Positions 8,930 to 17,485 of a stretch of DNA of 64,000 nucleotides are shown in pieces. This DNA comes from Bacillota bacterium (GTDB lineage: Bacteria > Bacillota > UBA4882 > UBA8346), in contig JAEYRX010000045.1 in assembly GCA_023435225.1 (NCBI GenBank), positions 9,246-73,245 on the forward strand. Direction: 5' to 3'. Both the position numbers and the translations under genes were made by a program. Position 1 is the stretch's first letter. Each line of letters begins with the position of its first letter. The notes beneath the pieces are model-generated. The model had not been told where the DNA came from and searched no databases. It saw only the letters and a program-made list of their open reading frames with translations.

Positions 8930-10363
8930 ATGGCTACTGGTCATATTGTTCAAATTATCGGGCCTGTTTTAGATATCGAGTTTTTGCCGGAAGAATTACC
9001 GGGGATTGATACCGCTGTTACAATTAATTTTGAATTAGAGGGCGAAAAAAGAACTGTCGTAGCAGAGGTAATGCATCAACTGGGCAATAACCAGGTTCGT
9101 TGTGTCGCCTTAAGTTCTACCGACGGGTTAATTAGAGGGCTTGATGCACATAGCGATAACGAACCGATTAAGGTTCCGGTAGGTAAAGAGGTATTAGGCC
9201 GGATTTTTAATGTTATCGGCGAAGTAGTTGATGATGGACCGCCGGTTAAAGCTAAACAGTATCAGCCGATTCATCGTAAAGCTCCTAGTTATGAGGAACA
9301 ATCAACCGCTCAAGAGATTTTAGAAACCGGAATCAAGGTGGTTGATTTATTGGCTCCTTATCCCAAGGGGGGCAAAGTAGGTTTATTTGGTGGCGCCGGA
9401 GTCGGTAAAACCGTTATCATTATGGAATTAATCCGGAATATCGCTACCCAGCATGGTGGTTATTCCGTCTTTACCGGTGTCGGCGAACGGACTCGTGAAG
9501 GAAACGGTCTGTGGATAGAAATGAAAGATTCAGGAGTTATTGATAAAACCGCTTTAGTTTTCGGCCAGATGAATGAACCCCCTGGAGCCCGTCTACGGGT
9601 AGCTTTAACCGGATTAACTATGGCTGAATATTTCCGGGATAGTGAAAATCAGGACGTTCTATTGTTTATTGATAATATATTCCGCTTTACCCAAGCCGGC
9701 TCGGAAGTTTCGGCGCTGCTTGGCCGGATACCGTCAGCTGTCGGATATCAACCGACTTTGGCTACGGAGATGGGGGCTCTTCAAGAAAGGATTACCTCCA
9801 CTAAAAATGGTTCAATTACTTCAATTCAAGCTATTTATGTTCCGGCAGACGACTATACTGATCCGGCGCCGGCAACCGCCTTCACTCATTTAGATGCTAC
9901 TACCAACTTAGACCGGAAATTTGTCGATATCGGTATTTATCCGGCTGTTGATCCGTTGGCTTCTACCTCAAGGTTGTTATCTCCATCAGTAGTCGGCGAA
10001 GAGCATTATCATGTGGCCCGGAAGGTTCAAGAAACCTTGCAACGGTATAATGAACTCCAGGATGTAATCGCTATTTTGGGTATGGATGAGTTAAGTGACA
10101 GTGATAAACTGGTGGTGGCCAGAGCCAGACGTTTACAACGTTTTTTATCGCAACCGTTCTTTGTGGCCGAGCAATTTACCGGTATCCCTGGGAAATATGT
10201 ACCGATTTCCGAGAATGTTAAAGGATTTAAAGAGATCTTGGATGGCAAATATGATCATTTACCGGAAGAAGCTTTTTATATGGTTGGTAATATTGAAGAA
10301 GCGGTAGAGAAGGGAAAGAAACTCCAGGAAGAATCCGGTGAGAGCGGAGCGAAGAAATCATGA
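8930..10363 (+). CDS. atpD: F1Fo ATP synthase subunit beta
   Basis: Catalytic subunit of F1. The P-loop GGAGVGKTV, the GERTREGN catalytic glutamate motif, the ALTGLTMAEYFRD segment and the DELSDSDKL region (equivalent to DELSEED) are all present over 477 residues. GGAGGT precedes the ATG. Its stop overlaps atpC by 4 bp. Confidence 0.98.
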   Translation: MATGHIVQIIGPVLDIEFLPEELPGIDTAVTINFELEGEKRTVVAEVMHQLGNNQVRCVALSSTDGLIRGLDAHSDNEPIKVPVGKEVLGRIFNVIGEVVDDGPPVKAKQYQPIHRKAPSYEEQSTAQEILETGIKVVDLLAPYPKGGKVGLFGGAGVGKTVIIMELIRNIATQHGGYSVFTGVGERTREGNGLWIEMKDSGVIDKTALVFGQMNEPPGARLRVALTGLTMAEYFRDSENQDVLLFIDNIFRFTQAGSEVSALLGRIPSAVGYQPTLATEMGALQERITSTKNGSITSIQAIYVPADDYTDPAPATAFTHLDATTNLDRKFVDIGIYPAVDPLASTSRLLSPSVVGEEHYHVARKVQETLQRYNELQDVIAILGMDELSDSDKLVVARARRLQRFLSQPFFVAEQFTGIPGKYVPISENVKGFKEILDGKYDHLPEEAFYMVGNIEEAVEKGKKLQEESGESGAKKS

Positions 10364-10779
10364 GTAAACATATTTTGCTGGAGATTGTTACTCCTAACAA
10401 AATAGAGTTGCGTCAGGAAGTTGATTATCTGGTGGCTCCAACTGTAAATGGGATGATCGGAGTTTTGCCGGGACATATCCGGTTAATTACACAATTAGCA
10501 ACCGGGGTGCTCCGTTATAAAATTGATGGCGTCGACAAGTATATGGCGGTCAGCGAAGGATTTATGGAAGTTACTCCTTATAAAGTTATTATTTTAGCGG
10601 AAGCTGCGGAACTAGCGGAGCATATTGATGTGGAAGAGGCTCTGGAGGAGAAGAGAAAAGCTGAAGAGGCAATCCATCGGCCGACAGACGTCAAATTGAA
10701 TATTGCTTCCGCAGAGGTTGAATTACAAAGGGCAGTTACTAAATTAGAGGTTGCTAAAAAATATGGAATGTATAAATAG
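10360..10779 (+). CDS. atpC: F1Fo ATP synthase subunit epsilon
   Basis: 139 residues: N-terminal beta-sandwich with GMIGVLPGHIRLIT, and a C-terminal two-helix domain that can inhibit F1. Last gene of the operon, convergent with the next gene 53 bp away. Confidence 0.95.
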   Translation: MSKHILLEIVTPNKIELRQEVDYLVAPTVNGMIGVLPGHIRLITQLATGVLRYKIDGVDKYMAVSEGFMEVTPYKVIILAEAAELAEHIDVEEALEEKRKAEEAIHRPTDVKLNIASAEVELQRAVTKLEVAKKYGMYK

Positions 10780-10831
10780 GGAATGTAATCATAGTGGATT
10801 TTAATAATCGGCTTATAATGAAGGTTTTCCC

Positions 10832-11164
10832 TTATGATAGTAACTTGAAAATAGTGATTGGTAGGCTATTTGCTTGCGCGGTAAAAATTTGTTTGGGGTC
10901 TTCGGTAACTTGTAATTTGGTCTTATCTAAGGTTTCTTTTGCTAATTCGAAATCCTGAATTTTTATAACATTATCTTTAAGTTGTTGTTTTTCTTGTTTG
11001 GCTCGCAAATGAAAATAATCGGATATTTGGATAATAGTATTATCGCCGCTAGTCTCCGATTTTAAAGGAGTTTTATTCTTTTGAGTTTGATCATTAAGCT
11101 CGCTCTTTTTTGATTGTTTGTCCCGCAAGGAATCGAGGAGACTAATAGTTTTATTGATTTCCAT
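10832..11164 (-). CDS. Small protein with flagellin C-terminus-like tail
   Basis: 110-residue hydrophilic protein with an AAGGGG ribosome site. The first two thirds are Lys/Gln/Ser-rich and not recognised. The last 40 residues resemble the C-terminal D0 helix of flagellins: an amphipathic stretch with Asp-Phe, Ala-Lys-Glu-Thr and Thr-Lys, then FTAQANSLP and a terminal Leu-Leu, compared with the flagellin ending AQANxxP..LL. The likeness is my own reading, not a database match. It could be a motility accessory protein or chance similarity. No flagellar genes lie nearby. Confidence 0.6.
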   Translation of the reverse strand: MEINKTISLLDSLRDKQSKKSELNDQTQKNKTPLKSETSGDNTIIQISDYFHLRAKQEKQQLKDNVIKIQDFELAKETLDKTKLQVTEDPKQIFTAQANSLPITIFKLLS

Positions 11165-11288
11165 CTATTTTCCCCTTACTTTAATGAGTTAATTTTACCA
11201 TTTTTTTCACAATTTTTCAAGTTTTTTATCATCTAGGGTGAACTCTTAGTTTTTTTAAAAAAAAGTTCAATTGAAATAAATTCTTTAT

Positions 11289-11318
11289 TTGACAAAGCTT
11301 TATTATATAGTTTATAAT
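11289..11318 (+). promoter_or_regulatory. Sigma-A-type promoter of the metK leader
   Basis: TTGACA and TATAAT separated by 18 bp, about 35 bp before the SAM riboswitch. Confidence 0.75.
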
Positions 11319-11353
11319 TTCATTGAAATTGATTATATTAAGTTGCTCTTAGC

Positions 11354-11461
11354 AACTCATCAAGAGAGGTGGAGGGAGATGGCCCGATGAAACCCGGCAA
11401 CCCAAACTGGTAAACAGTGATTGGGTGCCAATTCCCCCAGAGGTCTTCTGGAAGATGAGTT
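11354..11461 (+). ncRNA. SAM-I (S-box) riboswitch
   Basis: The aptamer is closed by an 8-bp P1 stem, AACTCATC with GATGAGTT. The conserved core is present: CAAGAGAGGTGGAGGG, GGCCCGATGAAACCCGGCAA and GGTGCCAATTCC. On binding S-adenosylmethionine it should favour the terminator at 11468 and switch off metK, a feedback loop on the product of the enzyme. This is a classic Bacillota arrangement. Confidence 0.95.
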
Positions 11462-11467
11462 TTTTAA

Positions 11468-11500
11468 ACCCTTCCGCCTTGTGGGAGGGTAATTTATTTT
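11468..11500 (+). terminator. Riboswitch expression-platform terminator
   Basis: Stem ACCCTTCC/GGGAGGGT (one G-U pair) with a 7-base loop, followed by a T-rich tract AATTTATTTT, between the aptamer and the metK ribosome site. Confidence 0.8.
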
Positions 11501-11517
11501 GGAGGTGTATATGTTTT

Positions 11518-12699
11518 ATGAGCGAAAGACTTTTATTTACTTCAGAGTCGGTAACTGAAGGGCATCCTGATAAGATTTGCGATCAAATCTCCGATGCGGT
11601 ACTGGATGCTATTTATGCTGAGGATCCGCAATCCCGTGTAGCTTGTGAAAGTGCAGTAACCACCGGTTTAGTTTTGGTAATGGGTGAAATTACTACTAAT
11701 TGCTATGTAGATATCCCCAAGGTAGTCCGGGAAACGATTCGGGAGATTGGTTATACCAGAGCCAAATATGGTTTTGACTGTGATACTTGTGCCGTAATTA
11801 CTTCTATCGATGAACAGTCGCCTGATATTGCGCTTGGAGTCAATAAAGCTTTAGAAGCAAAAACCGGAGAGATGAACGAACAGGAAATTGAAGCCACCGG
11901 CGCCGGTGACCAGGGTATGGTTTTTGGATATGCTTGTGATGAAACCCCGGAATATATGCCGATGCCGATAGCTTTAGCCCATCAATTGACCAGGAAACTC
12001 TCGGAAGTCCGTAAAAATGATGTACTTCCTTATTTGCGGCCCGATGGGAAAAGTCAAGTTACGGTGGAATATGAGGATGGAGTACCGGTAAGAGTAGATA
12101 CCGTTATCATTTCCAGTCAACATGATCCGGCGGTGGACCATGATCAGATTGAAAAAGATGTTATCGAAAAAGTCATTAAAAAGGTTATTCCCGCTAATAT
12201 GATCGATGCTAAAACTCGGTTTTTGGTTAACCCTACCGGACGCTTTGTAGTTGGCGGACCGCAGGGTGACTCCGGTCTAACCGGTCGAAAAATTATTGTC
12301 GACACCTATGGTGGTATGGCCCGTCATGGCGGAGGGGCGTTCTCCGGCAAAGATCCGACGAAAGTTGACCGTTCGGCAGCTTATGCCGCTCGTCATGCCG
12401 CTAAGAACATTGTTGCCGCCGGATTGGCTAAAAAATGTGAGATTCAAATTGCCTATGCCATTGGAGTTGCCAAACCGGTATCTATTTTAGTTGATACTTT
12501 TGGCACCGGGAAAATTTCCAATGATGAGATTGTAGAATTAGTAAAGAAAACTTTTGACTTTAGACCGGCTGCCATTATTCGCAATTTAAACTTGAGAAGG
12601 CCGATCTATAAGCAAACTGCAGCTTATGGACACTTTGGTAGAAATGATCTTGATCTTCCATGGGAGAAACTTGATAAGGTGGACCAGTTAAAAAAATAA
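11518..12699 (+). CDS. metK: S-adenosylmethionine synthetase
   Basis: Makes S-adenosylmethionine from methionine and ATP. 393 residues with signatures GAGDQGMVFGYA and GGGAFSGKDPTKVDRS, and the N-terminal TSESVTEGHPDKICDQ. The ATG at 11518 is 10 bases after GGAGGTG. A longer in-frame extension exists but would run through the riboswitch and terminator, so it is not used. Confidence 0.97.
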   Translation: MSERLLFTSESVTEGHPDKICDQISDAVLDAIYAEDPQSRVACESAVTTGLVLVMGEITTNCYVDIPKVVRETIREIGYTRAKYGFDCDTCAVITSIDEQSPDIALGVNKALEAKTGEMNEQEIEATGAGDQGMVFGYACDETPEYMPMPIALAHQLTRKLSEVRKNDVLPYLRPDGKSQVTVEYEDGVPVRVDTVIISSQHDPAVDHDQIEKDVIEKVIKKVIPANMIDAKTRFLVNPTGRFVVGGPQGDSGLTGRKIIVDTYGGMARHGGGAFSGKDPTKVDRSAAYAARHAAKNIVAAGLAKKCEIQIAYAIGVAKPVSILVDTFGTGKISNDEIVELVKKTFDFRPAAIIRNLNLRRPIYKQTAAYGHFGRNDLDLPWEKLDKVDQLKK

Positions 12700-12754
12700 A
12701 ATGACTTGTTTTGTCTCTGTAGCTATGTTAGAGGCGCAGAGAAATAAGATTTTT

Positions 12755-12778
12755 AAAGCCGGGAACTCCCGGCTTTTT
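12755..12778 (+). terminator. Intrinsic terminator of metK
   Basis: Perfect 9-bp stem AAAGCCGGG/CCCGGCTTT with a 4-base loop and T tail. Confidence 0.9.
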
Positions 12779-12857
12779 GCATGAAATTTTGGGTATTTGT
12801 AAATGTTTTGGAAAACTATAAAGTTCACTCTTAGGAATGCCGAAAGTTTAATTATAT

Positions 12858-13059
12858 AAGGAAGTTTCATAATTACCTTAAATTAGGTTTCGGATAAAAA
12901 ATATGGTGAGCAACCCCAAATTCTTAGAAAATGCTATCGACGCTTGTCGTTCACCCAGCCTTATTTAATAATTTCAGGTGCACAGCGGAGGCTGGTGTGG
13001 ACGACTACTATCAATATATTTTATCCGAATGTCAAATTATTAAATTATGGAAATTCCTC
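12858..13059. repeat. MITE-like element 1, interrupted by another repeat
   Basis: The ends are imperfect inverted repeats (AAGGAAGTTTCATAATTA at the left; AATTATGGAAATTCCTC at the right). The interior shares GTGAGCAACCC and TATCAATATATT with the element at 40858, but here an 81-bp GTGGACGACT-family repeat (12927-13007) sits between those two segments. It lies in the 5' region of the response regulator gene. Confidence 0.55.
12927..13007 (+). repeat. GTGGACGACT-family repeat, copy A
   Basis: Begins GAAAATGCTATCGACGCTTG and ends GGTGTGGACGACTA. The two ends can pair (GTCGTTCAC.CCAGCC with GGCTGGTGTGGACGAC). Other copies are at 34891, 39488 and, reversed, 42460. Confidence 0.7.
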
Positions 13060-13128
13060 ATTAAGAGGATTTAACTATTTTATTTTGTATTACATTAAGC
13101 TTTAATGCCTTAAATAGAGGTGCAATGA

Positions 13129-13788
13129 ATGTCTATCCGATTGGTAATTGTTGACGGTCAATCCACAATTATACAAAGATTAAAAGAGCTTCTTAACTAC
13201 TTTGAAGAGGAATTTACAATTGCAGATGAAGCACAGCATGGTGAGGAAGTAGTTGAAAAGGTACTAGCTTCAAAACCTGATGTTGTGATGATGGATATTA
13301 ATATACCCGGTAAAAATGCAGTTGAGATTACTGCTGAATTAAAACAGAAAATTCCTAAAAGTAAAGTATTGGCATTAACTGAAGACTCCGACCAACAACA
13401 TCTTTCACAGATAATTAAGGCTGGAGCCCTTGGTTATATTCTGAAAGATATTGAACCGGAGAGTCTCTATGAAGCTATCCGAACGGTTGCTAGAGGCGAC
13501 GCCTATATCCAACCTTGTTTATTATCAAAACTATTGACTGAGTTACGGCAATTTCTAAATGAAGAGAAAAAAGTCATTATGCCGGAACACCTTGGGCTTA
13601 CTCAAAGAGAATTGGAGATTGTCAGCTATATTGCTTGTGGCGAGAGTAATAAAGAGATCGCCGAAAGATTATTTATCAGTGAAAAGACTGTAAAAAATCA
13701 TGTGAGCAATATTCTAAGAAAAATGGCGCTGGAAGACCGGACTCAAGTAGCGGTTTATGCATACCGGCAAGGGTTAATAACCAAATAA
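13129..13788 (+). CDS. NarL/LuxR-family response regulator (orphan)
   Basis: 219 residues: receiver domain with phospho-acceptor Asp56, Lys106 and a LALTE switch motif, then a C-terminal LuxR-type helix-turn-helix (LGLTQRELEIVSYIACG ... SEKTVKNHVSNI). One of the two usual acidic-pocket residues is missing: the canonical V-D-D-H reads V-D-G-Q, Asp9-Gly10. No histidine kinase is adjacent. AGAGGTG is 6 bases before the ATG. The next gene on the strand is a tiny pilin, which is one possible target. Confidence 0.88.
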   Translation: MSIRLVIVDGQSTIIQRLKELLNYFEEEFTIADEAQHGEEVVEKVLASKPDVVMMDINIPGKNAVEITAELKQKIPKSKVLALTEDSDQQHLSQIIKAGALGYILKDIEPESLYEAIRTVARGDAYIQPCLLSKLLTELRQFLNEEKKVIMPEHLGLTQRELEIVSYIACGESNKEIAERLFISEKTVKNHVSNILRKMALEDRTQVAVYAYRQGLITK

Positions 13789-13887
13789 TCATGCTAAGCT
13801 TTGTATAATCTTCGCAAGACACCTGAATAATTTTAAAATTGGAAGAGAAGTAATTCTTCAATTATTAAGGAAGTGGCTAGGTTTATT

Positions 13888-14007
13888 ATGTTAAGGAAAT
13901 TACATTCTGAAGAAGCCGGAGAAGGTGCGGTTGAGTATGGTTTAATAATAGTGTTGATTGCAATTGTTTTGATCGGAGTATTATTAGCGATGAATAATGG
14001 ATCCTAA
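13888..14007 (+). CDS. Flp/Fap-type pilin, very small
   Basis: 39-residue protein. After a short charged leader ending in Ala-Gly comes EGAVEYG and a single hydrophobic helix (LIIVLIAIVLIG). This matches the Flp type IVb pilin pattern G|xxxxEY, with cleavage expected after Gly11. It would be exported and assembled as a thin pilus subunit. No tad/cpa assembly genes occur in the window. The ribosome site is weak. Confidence 0.75.
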   Translation: MLRKLHSEEAGEGAVEYGLIIVLIAIVLIGVLLAMNNGS

Positions 14008-14127
14008 AATTTCGATAATGATTAAAAATAACCCAAAATATAAGGCCGGAGAGATAATGACAAATTTTTTCTCTTTTGAGCTTTATTTTTTTTGTCGATA
14101 CATATAATAAAGTATTTTTGGTTATTC

Positions 14128-14256
14128 GCAGTTTGCTTAGGCACGAGGCAAGAGAAAGACACTAAAAGGTAAAATTTATTATAAGTGGTCCATCCAAAGC
14201 TTTTTCTTTGGTTTTACTTATGCCTTTTGCCTCAAGCCTTATGCTTATATTACAGG
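14128..14256. repeat. Imperfect inverted repeat of 'aggcaag/cttgcct' words
   Basis: The left arm contains TTAGGCACGAGGCAAGAG; the right arm contains TGCCTTTTGCCTCAAGCC, its approximate complement. It has the same style as the spacers at 7746 and 8760 but a third 'alphabet'. No gene is seen. Confidence 0.4.
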
Positions 14257-14267
14257 GGGGTAGCAAT

Positions 14268-15932
14268 ATGACTGAGATGTTGGCTTATGATTTACCGGAT
14301 GGCACTACCCGTTCTTACCATGCAGGAACTACTATGAAAGATATAGCTAAAGACCTTCAACCAAATTATAGCTCTCCGATTGTCGCTATGAAGCTGAATA
14401 ATGAGATCAGAGACCTCTTTTACACTCCGAAACAGGGTGGAAAGCTAAATCCGGTTGATCTTACTCAGCAGGACGGAGTACGTATTTTTGCCAGAAGTTT
14501 ATCTCTGGTAATGCTACGGGCTGCCGGTGAACTGTTCCCCAAATGTAAAATCCGTTTTGAGCATTCACTAAGCAAAGGAATGTATGGGGAGATTTATTTT
14601 GCGGATAGTCAGCCTTTGACCGAAAAAGAATTGCGGCGGATCGCCTCCAGAATGCTGGAGATTATTGAGGCTGATGAACCAATTACTAAAACTACCGTAT
14701 CGATAAAAAAAGCTACGGAAATTTTTAAGGAAAACGGGCAGGAGGATAAAGTCCGTCTTTTACAATTTAAAAGTACACCGGAAGTTCATATTTATCAATG
14801 TGGTAATTATCCGGATTATTTTTACGGTTACATGGTTCCTTCAACCGGATATTTGAAACAATTTGATTTGAAATATTATTACCCAGGATTTATTTTAAGA
14901 TATCCTACCAAAGAAAGTCCGAGAGAAATTCCTCTATATAAAGAACAGCGGAAGTTAGCCCGGATTTTTTATGAGTTTGAAAAATGGGGCGAGATTTTAG
15001 AGATTGTTGATGTAGGGTCGCTAAATCAACAAATTGTAAATGGCCGGAGCGGGGAATTAATCCGAATCGCCGAGGCGCTGCATGAGAAGAAAATTGCCCA
15101 GATAGCCGATATGATAATGGAGGATCTCGGGCGGGCTAAAATAATATTAATCGCCGGCCCTTCTTCTTCGGGGAAAACTACTTTTGCCCAGAGATTAGCC
15201 GTTCAATTACGGGTTAACGGCTTAAAACCACTACCAATCTCGTTGGATGATTATTTCATAGATCGGGACAAAACACCAATGGGTTCTGACGGGTTGCCAG
15301 ATTTTGAATGTTTGGAAGCAATTGATGTTGAGCTTTTTAATGAGCATTTAACTTCGTTAATGCAGGGATTGTCTGTAGTGATACCAACTTATAATTTTCA
15401 GAAGGGGATGCGGGAGTTCCAGCGGGAAGCTATAAAAATCAAAAAGGAACAGCCGATTATCATAGAGGGGATTCATGGGTTAAATGAGAAGTTAACTCCG
15501 GAAATACCCAAGGATAATAAGTTCAAGATCTATATTAGCGCTTTGACCCAGTTGAATATCGATGATCATAACCGGATCCCTACTACCGACAACCGGATTA
15601 TCAGGCGAATAGTCAGGGATAATCAATTTCGCGGGCATGATGCTTTGAGAACAATTGGGATGTGGCCCATGGTTCGCCGGGGTGAAGAGGCGCATATTTT
15701 TCCATTCCAGGAAGAGGCTGATGTGATGTTCAATTCGGCGCTCATTTATGAGCTGGCCGTTTTGAAAAAATATGCCGAGCCTCTATTGAAGAATATTACT
15801 CCCGAATACCCGGAGTTCTCGGAGGCAAAACGGCTCTTGAAATTTTTAAGCTATTTCCTATCTATGGATGATCTGGAGGTACCGCCGAATTCGATTATCC
15901 GGGAGTTTATTGGGAGTAGTTGTTTTCGATAA
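14268..15932 (+). CDS. TGS-domain nucleoside (uridine-type) kinase
   Basis: 554 residues. The N-terminus has a TGS-like domain and a threonyl-tRNA-synthetase-like second domain (about 1-200); the C-terminus is a P-loop kinase of the uridine kinase/phosphoribulokinase family with GPSSSGKTTFAQRL and the LDDYF motif. This architecture is widespread in Bacillota and usually annotated as nucleoside kinase; the substrate is not known from sequence. The ATG at 14268, after GGGGGG TAG, was chosen over an upstream in-frame start that lies in the repeat spacer. It is convergent with the AsmA-like gene, 2 bp apart. Confidence 0.85.
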   Translation: MTEMLAYDLPDGTTRSYHAGTTMKDIAKDLQPNYSSPIVAMKLNNEIRDLFYTPKQGGKLNPVDLTQQDGVRIFARSLSLVMLRAAGELFPKCKIRFEHSLSKGMYGEIYFADSQPLTEKELRRIASRMLEIIEADEPITKTTVSIKKATEIFKENGQEDKVRLLQFKSTPEVHIYQCGNYPDYFYGYMVPSTGYLKQFDLKYYYPGFILRYPTKESPREIPLYKEQRKLARIFYEFEKWGEILEIVDVGSLNQQIVNGRSGELIRIAEALHEKKIAQIADMIMEDLGRAKIILIAGPSSSGKTTFAQRLAVQLRVNGLKPLPISLDDYFIDRDKTPMGSDGLPDFECLEAIDVELFNEHLTSLMQGLSVVIPTYNFQKGMREFQREAIKIKKEQPIIIEGIHGLNEKLTPEIPKDNKFKIYISALTQLNIDDHNRIPTTDNRIIRRIVRDNQFRGHDALRTIGMWPMVRRGEEAHIFPFQEEADVMFNSALIYELAVLKKYAEPLLKNITPEYPEFSEAKRLLKFLSYFLSMDDLEVPPNSIIREFIGSSCFR

Positions 15933-15934
15933 AA

Positions 15935-17092
15935 CTATATTTTTTTCTTCTTAAATAATTTTTTAATAGGATTTCCAATTTTCCTGCCGACTTTTTGAAT
16001 ACCGCTGCCCATTTTGGAGATCCCCAGTTTAGAGCTGATACTTTTGTTAACTGCTCGCATAATATGGAGTTTCATATTGGTTTTCAACTCGTCTAACGGG
16101 CCGGAAACGGTAAATTCAATATCAAAAACCCCGTTACGGTCTTGGATGAATTTTAGTAACATGTTACCGGTTAGGCCAAGTAAGGTTCCGGAGACCTTGT
16201 GACCTTTTTTGGGAGCTAGTTTGAGATCTTTAATATCAACATGATGATAGCTCCGGAGATAATTGTTATTACATCTGGCATCCGAGGTAATCAAAGCTTT
16301 TCCAGATTTGACGTTAAACGATGAGTTGGGAACCATGTATGAGTAATCCGCTAAAGTTAGTTTATCGATGTTGCTCTTTAGTGAAAAACACAAATTGTTG
16401 GTACCAAAGATACCTGAACCATTTATCTTTATTGGGGCCGGACGTTCCTTCCCCAGGTTTCCGTTAAACCTGAATTTGGTAGCGTTTTTATTTGGATTGG
16501 GCAGGTAGATATCCCGCATAATCAGATCGCAATCAGTCAGTAGAAAGGTAGGTTGGTAGTTGCCGCTTATAGCATAACTATTAAGGGTTATTTTACCTTG
16601 TTTTATCCCAAAAAGGTTTAGGCGGGCCGTAAGGCTCCGGTTGGGATTGGCCGGTTTACTTTTTAATTTGTCCAGGTAATAATTTATATTCTGTTCACCG
16701 TTTTTTTTCTGAATTATATTTATTTCAGGGCGGATAAGAGTAATATTGTGAATTAAGAGTTGTTTTTTTAATAAAGGTATTAAAGCTATCCGGGCCTTGA
16801 TATCTTCGGCTTTAACCAGGTACCCTTTTTTATAGTTGGAAGGTTGTTTTAATTCTATTTGATGGATATTCACAGTGGCTCCGGTCCAGAGTGAGACGTT
16901 TACTGAACCGATAGTCAAGTTATTTCCAAAGAGGGCGGCTATTTGTTGTTTAACCAGAGATTCGGCGATGGGGTTTATAAAGAACGGGAGAGTTGCCAGG
17001 GTAATAATTAAAATGATAAAAAGCGTAACAAATACTTTAAGACCAGTGTATTTTTTCTTTTTGGAAACGGTGGTTTTAGTTTGTGGTTTCAT
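15935..17092 (-). CDS. AsmA-like (DUF748-type) membrane-anchored protein
   Basis: About 385 residues: one N-terminal membrane anchor after a Lys-rich stretch, then a long beta-rich domain as in AsmA family proteins, which are thought to bridge membranes and move lipids. It ends in a basic Lys-rich tail. The ATG at 17092 is preceded by GGAGGG; the ATG 15 bases upstream lies within that ribosome site. AsmA proteins are mostly found in double-membraned bacteria, which is a weak hint about the host. Confidence 0.75.
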   Translation of the reverse strand: MKPQTKTTVSKKKKYTGLKVFVTLFIILIITLATLPFFINPIAESLVKQQIAALFGNNLTIGSVNVSLWTGATVNIHQIELKQPSNYKKGYLVKAEDIKARIALIPLLKKQLLIHNITLIRPEINIIQKKNGEQNINYYLDKLKSKPANPNRSLTARLNLFGIKQGKITLNSYAISGNYQPTFLLTDCDLIMRDIYLPNPNKNATKFRFNGNLGKERPAPIKINGSGIFGTNNLCFSLKSNIDKLTLADYSYMVPNSSFNVKSGKALITSDARCNNNYLRSYHHVDIKDLKLAPKKGHKVSGTLLGLTGNMLLKFIQDRNGVFDIEFTVSGPLDELKTNMKLHIMRAVNKSISSKLGISKMGSGIQKVGRKIGNPIKKLFKKKKI

Positions 17093-17237
17093 AGCCGAAC
17101 CCTCCATAATACTTACATTTACATGTGAAAAGAAGTTGATCAGATCTAATTATACTACAAATTTGTACAACCACAATATAATTTAACTTTCAAGGAAAAA
17201 CTTGTATTGACTGGGAAAACCTCCAGTTAAATAGTTG

Positions 17238-17267
17238 TTGACAAGAACGGTTGAATTTTGGTATATT
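17238..17267 (+). promoter_or_regulatory. Promoter of tRNA-Ala
   Basis: TTGACA and TATATT with an 18-bp spacer, about 25 bp before the tRNA. Confidence 0.75.
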
Positions 17268-17291
17268 ATTATATGTCACTGCGACATGCAC

Positions 17292-17367
<76 letters not shown>

Positions 17368-17404
17368 ATAGTTTAACCCGGTTTTTAAAACCGAAAATAT
17401 AAGG

Positions 17405-17429
17405 GTTTCAACAGTTTTTCAACAGTTTT
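17405..17429. promoter_or_regulatory. Possible integrase arm-binding repeats, left end
   Basis: Two tandem TTTCAACAG/TTTTCAACAG units 40 bp inside attL. The same words occur about 140 bp inside attR (33145-33170). Confidence 0.5.
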
Positions 17430-17440
17430 ATAAAAAGTTA

Positions 17441-17469
17441 AACCGCTTCAATTATGGAGCGGTTTTTTC
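17441..17469 (+). terminator. Terminator after tRNA-Ala, supplied by the element
   Basis: Stem AACCGCT/AGCGGTT with a 10-base loop and T6 tail. It lies between the tRNA and the convergent gene at 17486, so it may serve both strands. Confidence 0.7.
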
Positions 17470-17485
17470 TTTGTTTTATTGGTTG

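Noticed and set aside
11425..11517. Longer N-terminus for metK
   Set aside because: The extra codons overlap the SAM riboswitch and its terminator; ATG 11518 has a proper ribosome site and matches the family start.
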